Origin: Nitrosotalea sp.
GTDB taxonomy: Archaea > Thermoproteota > Nitrososphaeria > Nitrososphaerales > Nitrosopumilaceae
DNA length: 35,756 bases
Direction of reading: 5' to 3'
Assembly (NCBI GenBank): GCA_023251795.1
Contig: JAHEYD010000011.1
Coordinates: forward strand, 1-35,756
Made by a program: the position numbers and the translations under genes. Shown piece after piece: positions 16,754 through 24,593 of this stretch. A model generated the notes under the pieces. The model did no database searches, had not been told where the DNA came from, and saw nothing but the letters and a program-made list of their open reading frames with translations. The first letter of the stretch is position 1. Each line of letters opens with the position of its first letter.

Positions 16754-17203
16754 TTATCTAGGTGTTGTTGGTTTTCCAAAGACTTGCTCTAGTGTTCTTG
16801 GTTTTCCATCTTTGAAAACAGTTTCACAGCAGTACTTCATAGAAAATGCAGCCATTTGCATAAGTATTGACTTTAACGCTTCACCCTTTTCTGTCAAAGT
16901 GTATTCTATTCGAATCGGGGTTTCGGCATAGATCTTTCTTTTTATCAGTCTATTTTTTTCCATTTCTCTTAGCCGGACAGAAAGTGTTTTTGGGTTTATT
17001 CCCTCAACAGATTCAAGAAATTGGCTAAACCTAGTTTGATTTAGAAGCATCATGTTTCTAAGTATGTGTACTGTGAATTTTTTTCCAACTATTTTGAAAG
17101 TGTTATCAACTGGACAACATTTCATTTGATCTGAGATTGTTTTTAGCTCTTGTTGCTTCAACTTACTAAACCAACACCTACTTTCTGTATGGTTACTTTC
17201 CAA
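16754..17203 (-). CDS. HxlR-family winged-helix regulator
   Basis: The protein follows the HxlR pattern: CCPVDNTFKIVGKKFTVHIL, then RNMMLLNQTRFSQFLESVEG, INPKTLSVRLREMEKNRLI, KRKIYAETPIRIEYTLTEKG. HxlR proteins are dimeric repressors or activators, and the Cys before the HTH (C29, C30) is the position used for redox or electrophile sensing in some members. Further Cys (C10) and a C-terminal CC (KYCCETVF) may add to this. The TTG start at 17203 lies only a few bases from the TATA element, so the true start may be TTG 17158 or ATG 17125 (MKCCPVD). It is divergent from the Cys-rich gene at 17245 across a palindrome, a usual repressor-target arrangement. Confidence 0.8.
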   Translation of the reverse strand: MESNHTESRCWFSKLKQQELKTISDQMKCCPVDNTFKIVGKKFTVHILRNMMLLNQTRFSQFLESVEGINPKTLSVRLREMEKNRLIKRKIYAETPIRIEYTLTEKGEALKSILMQMAAFSMKYCCETVFKDGKPRTLEQVFGKPTTPR

Positions 17204-17207
17204 TTTA

Positions 17208-17234
17208 TATACTTACCTTTCTATAGTTAGTATA
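17208..17234. promoter_or_regulatory. Palindromic operator overlapping divergent TATA box
   Basis: TATACTTAC and GTTAGTATA form an imperfect 9-base inverted repeat (eight of nine matching) separated by nine bases. A second pair, CTTTCT and AGAAAG (17219-17240), overlaps it. The site covers the TTTATATA element (17204-17211) usable in either direction. Bound HxlR dimer would block both promoters (inference). Confidence 0.55.
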
Positions 17235-17244
17235 AGAAAGTAAT

Positions 17245-17583
17245 ATGGAATGCACAACTGAAACATGCAACATAGAAAAAAATGCAACATGTCAATGCGG
17301 TTCTGAGACTTCACAAGATTGTCCATGCTGCAGTGCCATTGATCCCGTACAACACGCACTGGCGATGTGGCACACGGCATTCTTTGATGCAATGCATGAA
17401 GCACAGGTTGAACGACTAAAAAAGAGAATAGACTCTACATTTGGACCTACAATGGACAAAGTAGCAGATGCTGCCATAGAATCATTTGGCAAGATCTGGC
17501 AATCAATGCTTTTGCAATCAGAAGGAAAAAAAGAACTGGAATCCAAGTTGCAGAAGATTTTTTCTGAAACAAGTAGGAGGTAA
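17245..17583 (+). CDS. Cys-rich small protein, probable HxlR target
   Basis: The 112-residue protein has seven Cys in its first 29 residues (C3, C8, C16, C18, C26, C28, C29; motifs CQCG and CPCC). An amphipathic helical body follows, with WHTAFFDAMHEAQVERLKKR and KELESKLQKIFSE. The N-terminus could bind a metal ion or iron-sulfur cluster, or be thiol-reactive. The helical part suggests oligomerisation. The start ATG 17245 is about 35 bases past a TATA element in the HxlR operator, so control by the neighbouring regulator is likely. The gene ends inside a strong terminator hairpin. No named family. Confidence 0.65.
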   Translation: MECTTETCNIEKNATCQCGSETSQDCPCCSAIDPVQHALAMWHTAFFDAMHEAQVERLKKRIDSTFGPTMDKVADAAIESFGKIWQSMLLQSEGKKELESKLQKIFSETSRR

Positions 17584-17620
17584 TACAATTTTACTCCCCC
17601 AACCTCCTACTCCCTTTTTT
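17572..17620 (+). terminator. Hairpin plus T6 terminator enclosing the stop codon
   Basis: AGTAGGAGGT (17572-17581) and its exact complement ACCTCCTACT (17602-17611) form a 10-bp stem with a 20-base loop, followed by CCC and six T. The left arm includes the last codons and first base of the stop of the Cys-rich gene. It resembles a bacterial intrinsic terminator, which is less usual in archaea, where T-runs alone often suffice. Confidence 0.6.
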
Positions 17621-17868
17621 CTTAAATAGGATACAATAGAGATTTGTTTTTGTAATTTATTGGAATCTAAATTGTAACAATCACATCAAGTTTCATATTT
17701 TCAAAAAAATAGTGAACTTCAAAGACATACAACATGTTTTTTAATCTACACTGGCGGTTTTTGAATCAAGACTTTCAATTCTTCCAAGCCAAAATCGTTT
17801 TCTGTCTGCGTTGAGATTCACTTGTCACTCAATAGTTTTTATTTAAAAAATACACTTTAAGAAATTTA

Positions 17869-18597
17869 CTATTCTTTCTTATCTTTCGTAGCCTGTTTTT
17901 CTTCTTTCATTTGTTCCTGGATAGCTTGTCTTTGTTCTTTCATCTTCTCTTTCATTTCTTTAATTTCATCAATATGCTTCATTGCCTTTTCTTTTTGTTC
18001 CTCAGAAACTCCGTGGCCTTTTGCTTCGTTTATTAGAATCTTCATACTATCTCTATACTGTTTGAAGAGTTGCCTGTACTCTTCCCTTTGAGCCTTGTAC
18101 TTTTCTCTAATCTCCTTTAGTTTTTCCTTACAAGCTTCTTGTGCATCTTTTCTATCTTCATCGTTATCGGCGTTTCTTACATCTGCACGACAGTCTTTGA
18201 TAGCCTCAATTGTCTCTGCTCTTTGTTGTTTAAAGTCTGCATTAGGCTCGCGTACAAATTCTGAAACATACTGCCCAAAGTTACCTATGTTTGCTGTGGA
18301 ACTACCTGTGGAACCAGTAGCACCAGTTCCTCCAGTTCCACCTGTACCACCGTCACATGCGCCTATAGTATCTCCATGAGCTAGATGTGCATCAAGTGCT
18401 GATTCACTAATCGTAATTGTATGTGGGTTGTCTGTGTTACCTGGTGGTATATGGCAAATCGTCACTTTTTCGTCTTGACTAGAACTAGTTGATTCTGTGG
18501 AATTAGTAGAGTTTGTTTCGGCAAATACAAATCCTGCGGAATTGACAAGTGCGCCTGTTAGAAGAACCGTAAGAAGCAAAATGCCTTTTTCTTTCAC
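17869..18597 (-). CDS. Secreted coiled-coil protein with CHIPPGN domain
   Basis: The 242-residue protein has a signal peptide (about 1-26) and an NST-sequon segment. A short domain of the CHIPPGN...HTI...AHLAHGDxxGAC type (C48, H49, H59, H71, H74, C81) follows; it is known from many secreted bacterial proteins and is suited to metal binding or a disulfide. A Gly/Thr linker (GGTGGTGGTGATG) leads to a charged coiled coil. The coiled coil shares AIKDCR, ACKEKLKEIREKYK and LFKQYRDSMK with the protein at 2596-3411, so they are paralogs. The nearest upstream gene on this strand is far away, so it is probably monocistronic. Role unknown. Confidence 0.78.
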   Translation of the reverse strand: MKEKGILLLTVLLTGALVNSAGFVFAETNSTNSTESTSSSQDEKVTICHIPPGNTDNPHTITISESALDAHLAHGDTIGACDGGTGGTGGTGATGSTGSSTANIGNFGQYVSEFVREPNADFKQQRAETIEAIKDCRADVRNADNDEDRKDAQEACKEKLKEIREKYKAQREEYRQLFKQYRDSMKILINEAKGHGVSEEQKEKAMKHIDEIKEMKEKMKEQRQAIQEQMKEEKQATKDKKE

Positions 18598-18936
18598 GAA
18601 CTAAATCTAACATTGATCGACTTAAGCGTTAAGGAGAATTTATGAGAAGTAATTCTTTATGACATGCACAGAGATATCTACATGGCTAAATTTATCTTAA
18701 AAATCTGGCACAGATCCATTCATAATTTGACTCAATACTTTCACAAGTCGGAATCCACAGATTCGAGTACCATAAGACTCAGATACTTTTCTGTAATAAT
18801 TTGTATCCGATTAATCTAAAAAATAAAAATCATCGTTAAGTTTTATTGTTTTTATATTTTTTATCAAAAATATTAAGTTAAATTGAAATTTAATCAAAGG
18901 TTATAATCTGTACAAACTAATTATGTATGACAAAAA
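18598..18936. other. Gap between divergent secreted-protein genes
   Basis: The 339 bases hold the promoters of both flanking genes. An AT-rich run at about 18820-18890 and TTATAATC at about 18900 precede the plus-strand start. A 45-codon frame at 18682-18819 is possible but has no recognisable feature. I see no RNA gene or repeat. Confidence 0.4.
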
Positions 18937-19764
18937 ATGTCACAACAACAAAAACAAAAAAGAATTGTCTTGACTACGGTAATAATTGGAGTCATTGCTG
19001 CAATTGTAGTTGGCGCGTACTTTGTTTCAGCCCAAACCACGCTGACCAAAATTCCTGTCACGCAAGAAGAACAAGAAAGATACGATGCGATAGGCGTAGC
19101 CGAAAAATACATAGTGATCAGTCCTACATTTGCATTTGATGGACTCCTAGAGACACTTGATGTAGTGGATGTTTCTATTATGGAGTCCTATCCTGTACAA
19201 TACCGAATCAAAGTAGCCTTTGATTCTTCTCATGGTGGATTTGGAAACAGAGAAGGTCAGATTCTAACTCAGGTCATCACTCCTCATACAGTAGATATCA
19301 TAGTGTCAGAGGGAGAGGTACTCTCTGCAGTAACTGATGGACAATGGGATGAGATGAACCACCAATATGTCCTAAAAAAGCTTGGATCAGACAATGACGG
19401 TCTTGGGATGCATGTGGCAAAAGTTCATGATTATGCTTCATTTATTGAAGCGCTTGAAGAACTAGGCATCCAAGTACAGCTAGTCGAAGAACTTGAAGAC
19501 TCTTCATTTGGAGTCCCGACCAAAGTAGTCTCTATTAATGGAGAGACTGTTCAAGTCTTTGAGTTTCCAACTGCAACAGATGCTCATGATGCAAGTCTTT
19601 TAGTTTCTAAAGACGGAACAGAGATTGGCACAAGTATGATCAGATGGATTGATACTCCGCATTTTTACACACAAGACAAGATAATTGTCCTATATGTAGG
19701 ACACACCACAAATACAATGAATCTGCTTGATTCACTTCTTGACAAACAGTTTGCAGGAATGTGA
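18937..19764 (+). CDS. Membrane-anchored extracellular protein, unknown function
   Basis: The 275-residue protein has an N-terminal basic stretch and one membrane segment (about 9-31, IVLTTVIIGVIAAIVVGAYF). The outside part has two regions. The first (about 50-140) contains YRIKVAFDSSHGGFGNREGQ and looks like a small beta domain. The second (about 195-275) resembles a secreted-protein domain also seen in bacteria: VQVFEFPTATDAHDASLLVS, IRWIDTPHFYTQDKIIVLYV and a final LLDSLLDKQFAGM. No enzyme motif is visible. ATG 18937 begins the basic stretch just before the membrane helix. Confidence 0.7.
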   Translation: MSQQQKQKRIVLTTVIIGVIAAIVVGAYFVSAQTTLTKIPVTQEEQERYDAIGVAEKYIVISPTFAFDGLLETLDVVDVSIMESYPVQYRIKVAFDSSHGGFGNREGQILTQVITPHTVDIIVSEGEVLSAVTDGQWDEMNHQYVLKKLGSDNDGLGMHVAKVHDYASFIEALEELGIQVQLVEELEDSSFGVPTKVVSINGETVQVFEFPTATDAHDASLLVSKDGTEIGTSMIRWIDTPHFYTQDKIIVLYVGHTTNTMNLLDSLLDKQFAGM

Positions 19765-19792
19765 AAAAAGCATTCATTTTTTATTTTTTAAG

Positions 19793-20539
19793 CTATCCTT
19801 GGTGAGCCTTAGTACGTTCTTTTTCGGCAAGAATCAGCTCTTTTATCTTTTCATATTTATCGCATCCATAACATGAAGCATCTCCGTCATTTTCATATCT
19901 GGGCAATTTCCCATACTTGTCAAAATACGATTGTAATTCTGTATCTGTGAATCCATATTTTATGTTAAGTTCCATAACATACTGTATCATTTCAACTCTT
20001 GACATGGCTGCGTATTTGTTAAATTCTTCCCTTGCCTCTGCCATTGTTCCACCATTATCCAAAACTGCTTTTTTTGCTAGGCTTGCAATTTTTACTCTCT
20101 CGTTCATGTTGTTAAATTGATCCCAGAATATATCATGATGAGTTGCGTTGATATTATTTGAAAGAAATCTAGCATACGAATTTGTTGGAGTAAAACCTTC
20201 ATAGTCTTTATTCATCCTAGCAAGATCTTTTTCCAATGCTTCTTTTGCAATTTTTCTGTTCTCTTCAATAATTTTTTGTTGTTCTGTTAGCTGCTTTTGT
20301 TTTTGCTGCATCTGTTCCATTCGTTGCTTTGCAATCTCTATATTTTTTAGAATCTTTTGAGCCATGGAGTTGTTTTTTATTTCATCGCCAGCAATGGTTG
20401 TAAAATTATAAGATTTTTTACTCTCATCTGATTCTTGTGCCCAGGCTGAAAATTTTGAATCTTGGCTAGCCCATAACATAGCAGACAAGGCTATGACAAC
20501 AACTGTATACTGAATTCCTAGTTTTATTCGAGAATTCAC
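19793..20539 (-). CDS. Exported coiled-coil protein with C-terminal CxxC
   Basis: The 248-residue product has a signal peptide or anchor (about 8-34). Residues 60-115 form a Gln/Lys-rich coiled coil (RMEQMQQKQKQLTEQQKIIE), and a helical domain follows at about 120-215 (SYARFLSNNINATHHDIFWD, TDTELQSYFDKYGKLP). C-terminal SCYGCDKYEK offers one CxxC. No family recognised. It is tandem with the gene at 20626 (start 21096) but separated by about 90 bases. Topology suggests an outside-facing structural or adaptor protein (inference). Confidence 0.65.
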   Translation of the reverse strand: MNSRIKLGIQYTVVVIALSAMLWASQDSKFSAWAQESDESKKSYNFTTIAGDEIKNNSMAQKILKNIEIAKQRMEQMQQKQKQLTEQQKIIEENRKIAKEALEKDLARMNKDYEGFTPTNSYARFLSNNINATHHDIFWDQFNNMNERVKIASLAKKAVLDNGGTMAEAREEFNKYAAMSRVEMIQYVMELNIKYGFTDTELQSYFDKYGKLPRYENDGDASCYGCDKYEKIKELILAEKERTKAHQG

Positions 20540-20625
20540 TAGACCGTTTAAACAGTAAAGGGAAAATAAGTGTTAGCTTACTAAGCGAACAACAAAAAGA
20601 CCAAGAATGAATCCAGGGCTCTAAT

Positions 20626-21096
20626 CTAGTTGGAATTACCATCATGTGGTAGGTTAGTTCTTGTCTTTGAAAGACCAATTTTTACATCAACATTTTCTAG
20701 AAAGCCAGAAAGAAAAGATACGGTCTCATTTTTCTCATCAAGATCAATAGTCATCCTAAACGTATCTCCAACTTTTATTGCTTCAAAACTAGGATTAATT
20801 ACATCTGTAACAGTGCCGTCAAAACAAACTATGTTTGATCCTTGATCACAGTCAGTCGACTGCAACAAGCTTGCTTTAACAACAACTCGACCGTCTTCAG
20901 TATGATAGATGAATTTGACATCATCATTTACTAATAATGTCCAAATAGGAATTCCAGGAAAATGGCTGCTATAAGCTGTCTTGCCTTTAGAGAAAAAGTA
21001 TGAGGAAGTGGAATCAAGTTGCGCTGCAAAGACATTTTGAGTGGCAACCAAAAGAATTGCTATGGAGATAAGAAACAGCATTCTTAACTTTGGCAT
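20626..21096 (-). CDS. Secreted beta-sandwich protein, unknown function
   Basis: The 156-residue product has a signal peptide (MPKLRMLFLISIAILLVATQ, cut near VFA). Beta segments follow, such as IPIWTLLVNDDVKFIYHTED and GRVVVKASLLQ. Two Cys (TDCDQ and IVCFDG) may pair. Its body reads like the thaumarchaeal exported proteins that carry one soluble beta domain after the signal. I choose ATG 21096, since the frame upstream to 21171 would put 25 extra polar residues before the signal. Unknown role. Confidence 0.6.
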   Translation of the reverse strand: MPKLRMLFLISIAILLVATQNVFAAQLDSTSSYFFSKGKTAYSSHFPGIPIWTLLVNDDVKFIYHTEDGRVVVKASLLQSTDCDQGSNIVCFDGTVTDVINPSFEAIKVGDTFRMTIDLDEKNETVSFLSGFLENVDVKIGLSKTRTNLPHDGNSN

Positions 21097-21194
21097 TCCA
21101 TTTTTCAGGTGTAGGAGTTGAAAAGTCTTTCCAATTTTGTTATAGATGACATCTACTTGCAAAGTTTGCAAATATTCAGCTAATTTGCTAGATA

Positions 21195-21629
21195 ATGCTA
21201 ATACGAACCGATGACCTTACTATGGCATTGAGCAACGATATATCAGATACCTTAGTGAAAGATATAATGACACGAGCTTTAATATCTGTAAACCCATCAA
21301 CGACGGTTTACCAGGTCGCAAAGATGATGGAACAGGGAGGATTGGGTGCCATAATAGTAAAAGATAATGACCACCACAAAGGAATAATCACCGATAGAGA
21401 TTTTGCAATAAAAATTGCTGTAAATAAATATCCTTTGGACACACCAGTCCAAAAAGTAGCATCATATCCTTTACAAACAATTAACCCAGACGAATCGATC
21501 TTGGTTGCAGCAGATTTAATGTCTACAAAAAAAATTCGAAAACTTGTAGTGGTAGATGATGGTAAAATGGTTGGAATAATTACGTCAACAGACATTGTAA
21601 ATCAACTAGCTAAAATGAAAAATATTTAA
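21195..21629 (+). CDS. Tandem CBS-domain protein
   Basis: The 144-residue protein consists of one CBS pair (Bateman module). First: VKDIMTRALISVNPSTTVYQ, then GLGAIIVKDNDHHKGIITDR-D. Second: SYPLQTINPDESILVAADLM, then IRKLVVVDDGKMVGIITSTD. CBS pairs bind adenine nucleotides and act as regulators of partner proteins or processes. No effector domain is attached. ATG 21195 or ATG 21222 (MALSNDI) may be the true start; the latter fits the domain edge better. No obvious partner next door. Confidence 0.82.
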   Translation: MLIRTDDLTMALSNDISDTLVKDIMTRALISVNPSTTVYQVAKMMEQGGLGAIIVKDNDHHKGIITDRDFAIKIAVNKYPLDTPVQKVASYPLQTINPDESILVAADLMSTKKIRKLVVVDDGKMVGIITSTDIVNQLAKMKNI

Positions 21630-21749
21630 CAAAACTTTACCAATTATATTAACTAATCAAATAACAATTAGCGTAACAGCAATCCAATTATGTTCGTGTT
21701 TTGTTACTTTTTTATCTTGATCTGCTGTGGGTATAATCAAGAGCAGATC

Positions 21750-22058
21750 TTACAGTGAAGAAAGAAATGGAATTGCGCTCCATTGATAAAGATGATAATC
21801 TAGTATCCCTGAGCAAACTTTGTCGTATTTATCATAGAAACCTCTTGCTTCATCTGGTGTAGCTTCAAAGACTGCCATTCCAGTCTTATTGTCATCAAAG
21901 GGCCCAGACCAAATGAAACTCCCTTTTGATTGCCACTCATTGAGGAGTTCAATTACAGACGGAGTGATCATCTGTATATCAACTTCTTTTGTGTCTTCTT
22001 TGAGCGAACTTACAATAACCCAAAGAGACTTTTCAGAATTTTGTGTTGTTTGCGACAT
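21750..22058 (-). CDS. YCII-like small protein
   Basis: The 102-residue protein looks like a dimeric alpha/beta-barrel (YCII-related) protein: SLWVIVSSLKEDTKEV, then SVIELLNEWQSKGSFIWSGP, FDDNKTGMAVFEATPDEARG, YHLYQWSAIPF at the end. YCII proteins may act on small molecules, with His/Asp at the site, but roles are poorly known. It is divergent from the TFB gene. Confidence in the family is moderate as the motif is short. Confidence 0.6.
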   Translation of the reverse strand: MSQTTQNSEKSLWVIVSSLKEDTKEVDIQMITPSVIELLNEWQSKGSFIWSGPFDDNKTGMAVFEATPDEARGFYDKYDKVCSGILDYHLYQWSAIPFLSSL

Positions 22059-22202
22059 GAAGTATGTCTTGTCGCCTTGTCATTTAAACAGTATAGTTGT
22101 TCTCATTCTATAGAATCAGAATCAGACTTAGCTGCCCCTACTGCAAGTTAACACGGTGAATCTTAGCAATTTGCAAATAAATCAATTTAACTATAATAAA
22201 TC

Positions 22203-23123
22203 ATGATGAGTCTTACAGATGACCTGTTTGAGAACTGCAAACAAATCCGTTGTACTAAAGGACCAATGATAACCGATGCTGTCAAAGGGGAGATTCTCTG
22301 TGGGACTTGTGGTCAAGTGCTGGTTGAAAAAACAGAGGATCCAAGTCTTTCACCTGCAGTACATGACATGAGTGATTACTTGACTAAAAGCACCACAGGG
22401 CCAGCATCAAGTCTTGCAATACATGACAGGGGTTTGAACACAAACATCAATAATACAAACAAGGACGCTTCTGGAAATTTACTTTCTGGTTACGTAAAAG
22501 GCGCGTTTGACCGTCTACGTGTATGGGATCACCGCAGCAAATCCACTTCATCTGACAGGAATTTCAGACATGCGTTTATTCTTCTTGAGACCATGAAAAC
22601 AAAACTTGCTATTCCAGATTCAGTTGTTGAAGAGACTGCATATATCTACAGAAAAGCAATGGCTAGGAAAATGACACGAGGTAGAAGCATCCAAAGCATA
22701 CTATGTGCATCACTTTATGCTGCATGTAGAGCTACAAATACGCCAAGAACATTGAGGGACATAGCACGTGCTGCAAACATAAGAAAGGGGATTCTTGCTC
22801 TATCCTATAGAATTTTAATCAAGACTTTGGATTTGAAATTCAAGCCATACGATCCTGCAGAATTTGTCACGCGAGTATCTTCATCCATAGGCGCAAGTGA
22901 AAAAACTCGAAGAGGTGCTTTAACCATTCTATCAAAGGCAGAAAAAATGGGAATCTGTACAGGAAAACATCCTATGGGATTAGTTGGGGCTGCCCTTTAC
23001 TATTCATCTATCATCAATATGGAACATAAAACTCAGAAACAAATTGCTAAAGCTTGTGGGATCACCAATGTTACCATAAGAAACGTTCACTCTACTCTGA
23101 GAAAAAAAGTGTGTTTGGAATAA
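22203..23123 (+). CDS. tfb: Transcription initiation factor TFB
   Basis: The 306-residue protein is an archaeal TFIIB homolog. An N-terminal zinc ribbon uses C12, C17, C33 and C36 (C-x4-C and C-x2-C). A B-finger-type linker precedes two cyclin repeats at about 115-205 and 210-305 (FILLETMKTKLAIPDSVVEE, RSIQSILCASLYAACRATNT, RTLRDIARAANIRKG; then MGLVGAALYYSSII and TQKQIAKACGITNVTIRNVH). TFB recruits RNA polymerase to TBP-bound TATA and contacts BRE DNA. Thaumarchaea usually have several TFB copies, so this may be one of several. Start ATG 22203 or the next ATG 22206. It stands alone; a dispersed 23-bp motif lies 28 bases past its stop. Confidence 0.9.
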   Translation: MMSLTDDLFENCKQIRCTKGPMITDAVKGEILCGTCGQVLVEKTEDPSLSPAVHDMSDYLTKSTTGPASSLAIHDRGLNTNINNTNKDASGNLLSGYVKGAFDRLRVWDHRSKSTSSDRNFRHAFILLETMKTKLAIPDSVVEETAYIYRKAMARKMTRGRSIQSILCASLYAACRATNTPRTLRDIARAANIRKGILALSYRILIKTLDLKFKPYDPAEFVTRVSSSIGASEKTRRGALTILSKAEKMGICTGKHPMGLVGAALYYSSIINMEHKTQKQIAKACGITNVTIRNVHSTLRKKVCLE

Positions 23124-23441
23124 GATGGTTTTTCCCGTCAATTATTCTTTTTAGAGATTGCTGATAAATTGTATTATTCTAGTCCTATAAGACCAAATTA
23201 TCATGTGTTTGGCATTCTAATTTTTATTGTGCAATAATTCTACTTGGAATTTCTTTTTATTTTACAGCAAAGAACGTGAAGATTGCTTGTAAGATGTAGA
23301 AAAGAATCAGAATATTTCATTATTACTTTCGTTATAATGTTAGTATATAGTCAAACAAAATTATTCGTTAAAAAGAGGTTAATTCCATCTTATTATAATA
23401 AAGAAAGAATTTATAGAATCGACAAACAGCGTTTTAGTAAA
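23124..23441. other. Gap between TFB and membrane-protein gene
   Basis: The 318 bases hold motif copy D (23151-23173) and, near 23410-23416, a TTTATAG TATA-like element about 26 bases before ATG 23442. A longer frame from 23283 lacks conserved character and I treat it as untranslated. Nothing else is evident. Confidence 0.45.
23151..23173 (+). repeat. Dispersed 23-bp intergenic motif, copy D
   Basis: This copy begins TTAGAGATTG and ends AAATTGTA and seems closest to the consensus. It lies 28 bases after the TFB stop, in the sense direction of TFB, unlike copies A to C, which are antisense to the gene before them. Confidence 0.6.
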
Positions 23442-23876
23442 ATGAAAAATTCTAAGTGTACTTGTGCATGTTATGCCGGATTTGTAGGCATGGGTCTATG
23501 TACGATGTTGATGATTTTTAGCATGGGAGTAGTTGCTGTTTCTCTATCCAAAAATTCCAATACAGATGTAATGGATGCAATGCCTTACATGAATACAAAT
23601 ACATCACCAATTTCTCAAAATATCATTTTAGGCTTCTTTGAAGGTGTTAGAGGAGAGATAGTATTTCTTGCATCATTTGGTTCAATGTTTCTTGGAATGT
23701 GGTATAGTGGAAAGAGAAAACTCATGCCATTAGCAATAGTTAGTGCTGTAATTCTCTACATCAGCATGTATCCGTATTATTCTATTGGATTGCAGATTGT
23801 AGGTACAATCATAATGGCCATCACACATACATCAACTTACAGCTACAAGGTTGCAAAGATGTTAAAGTTAGAATAA
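23442..23876 (+). CDS. Membrane protein with N-terminal Cys cluster
   Basis: The 144-residue protein begins MKNSKCTCACYAGFVGMGLC with C6, C8, C10 and C20, and has about four membrane segments (13-35, 65-85, 90-108, 113-133). The CxCxC start could bind a thiophilic metal (inference). A TATA-like TTTATAG lies about 26 bases upstream, so the message is nearly leaderless and ATG 23442 is preferred. It opens the metal island and is convergent with the membrane-protein gene at 23935. No family recognised. Confidence 0.6.
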   Translation: MKNSKCTCACYAGFVGMGLCTMLMIFSMGVVAVSLSKNSNTDVMDAMPYMNTNTSPISQNIILGFFEGVRGEIVFLASFGSMFLGMWYSGKRKLMPLAIVSAVILYISMYPYYSIGLQIVGTIIMAITHTSTYSYKVAKMLKLE

Positions 23877-23934
23877 TAATTTCAACAGTAATTTCTTCGT
23901 CATGGTCTTGTCAGGTTTCATCACAATTATGTAA

Positions 23935-24435
23935 TCATTCCATCTCATATTTCGGATTAATTTTACATTCAGACGTAATGCCTCTAACCATAAGAAAATA
24001 TGTTGCAACTAAAATTGCAATAGCAACTATACGAATAGGCGTTTCATAATAATTGAGAAATGAAAGTGTGGTTGCGCCTATTATTCCTAAGGTGGAAATT
24101 ATTGTGATTCCTATTGAACTACAGCCGGTGCATATTCCTGTGCCTGCACCAACAAAAGAACCAACTAGTCCAGAACTCATCTTTCTTTTACTTGCTTTTA
24201 GAATACGAATTTGATATATTGACATACTCAGAACAATACCCACCAATGCGGAAAGTATCATAATCAGGACAAAATTTGGAATCAAGTCTTTAGGTAATTG
24301 AAACACAAAGTATGGTTCAAAGAACAAAAACTCTCTTGCATGTAAAAGAGCAACAAGTATTACGGTAAAAACTGAGGCAGATATGATCAGGTAAGAGGGT
24401 TTGGAAAATACTTGTTTTAATGCTTGTTTATGCAA
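23935..24435 (-). CDS. Membrane protein with CTGCSS motif
   Basis: The 166-residue protein has about four membrane segments (15-33, 52-72, 90-117, 133-152). The third starts with GAGTGICTGCSSIGITIIST, where a CxxC sits inside the membrane edge. This could be a metal-passage site but could also be structural. A further Cys (ITSECKI) lies at the C-terminus. Neighbouring genes include copper-linked proteins, so a metal role is plausible, not shown. The ATG at 24435 is preceded by a small TATACCCTATAG element at about 24479-24490. Confidence 0.6.
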   Translation of the reverse strand: MHKQALKQVFSKPSYLIISASVFTVILVALLHAREFLFFEPYFVFQLPKDLIPNFVLIMILSALVGIVLSMSIYQIRILKASKRKMSSGLVGSFVGAGTGICTGCSSIGITIISTLGIIGATTLSFLNYYETPIRIVAIAILVATYFLMVRGITSECKINPKYEME

Positions 24436-24593
24436 TTTTTTGACCTCGATTACCTTAATCTTGTTGGCGGATATTATGTATACCCTATAGATGTTTTAAT
24501 GAATTGAACCTCCAAAGCCGCCCAAAACTTTTGATTTTATGTTTTCAGAATTAATGATTTGATTTTCACTCATATTACCAACTGCTTTTTTAT

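Noticed and set aside
18682-18819. 45-codon plus frame in the 18598-18936 gap
   Set aside because: Has an ATG but no motif, no membrane segment and no clear promoter spacing.
24478-24490. GTATACCCTATAG before the 24435 membrane gene, resembling part of a CsoR-type site
   Set aside because: Only one half of such a site is present, without the symmetric GGGTAT, and no CsoR gene is seen.
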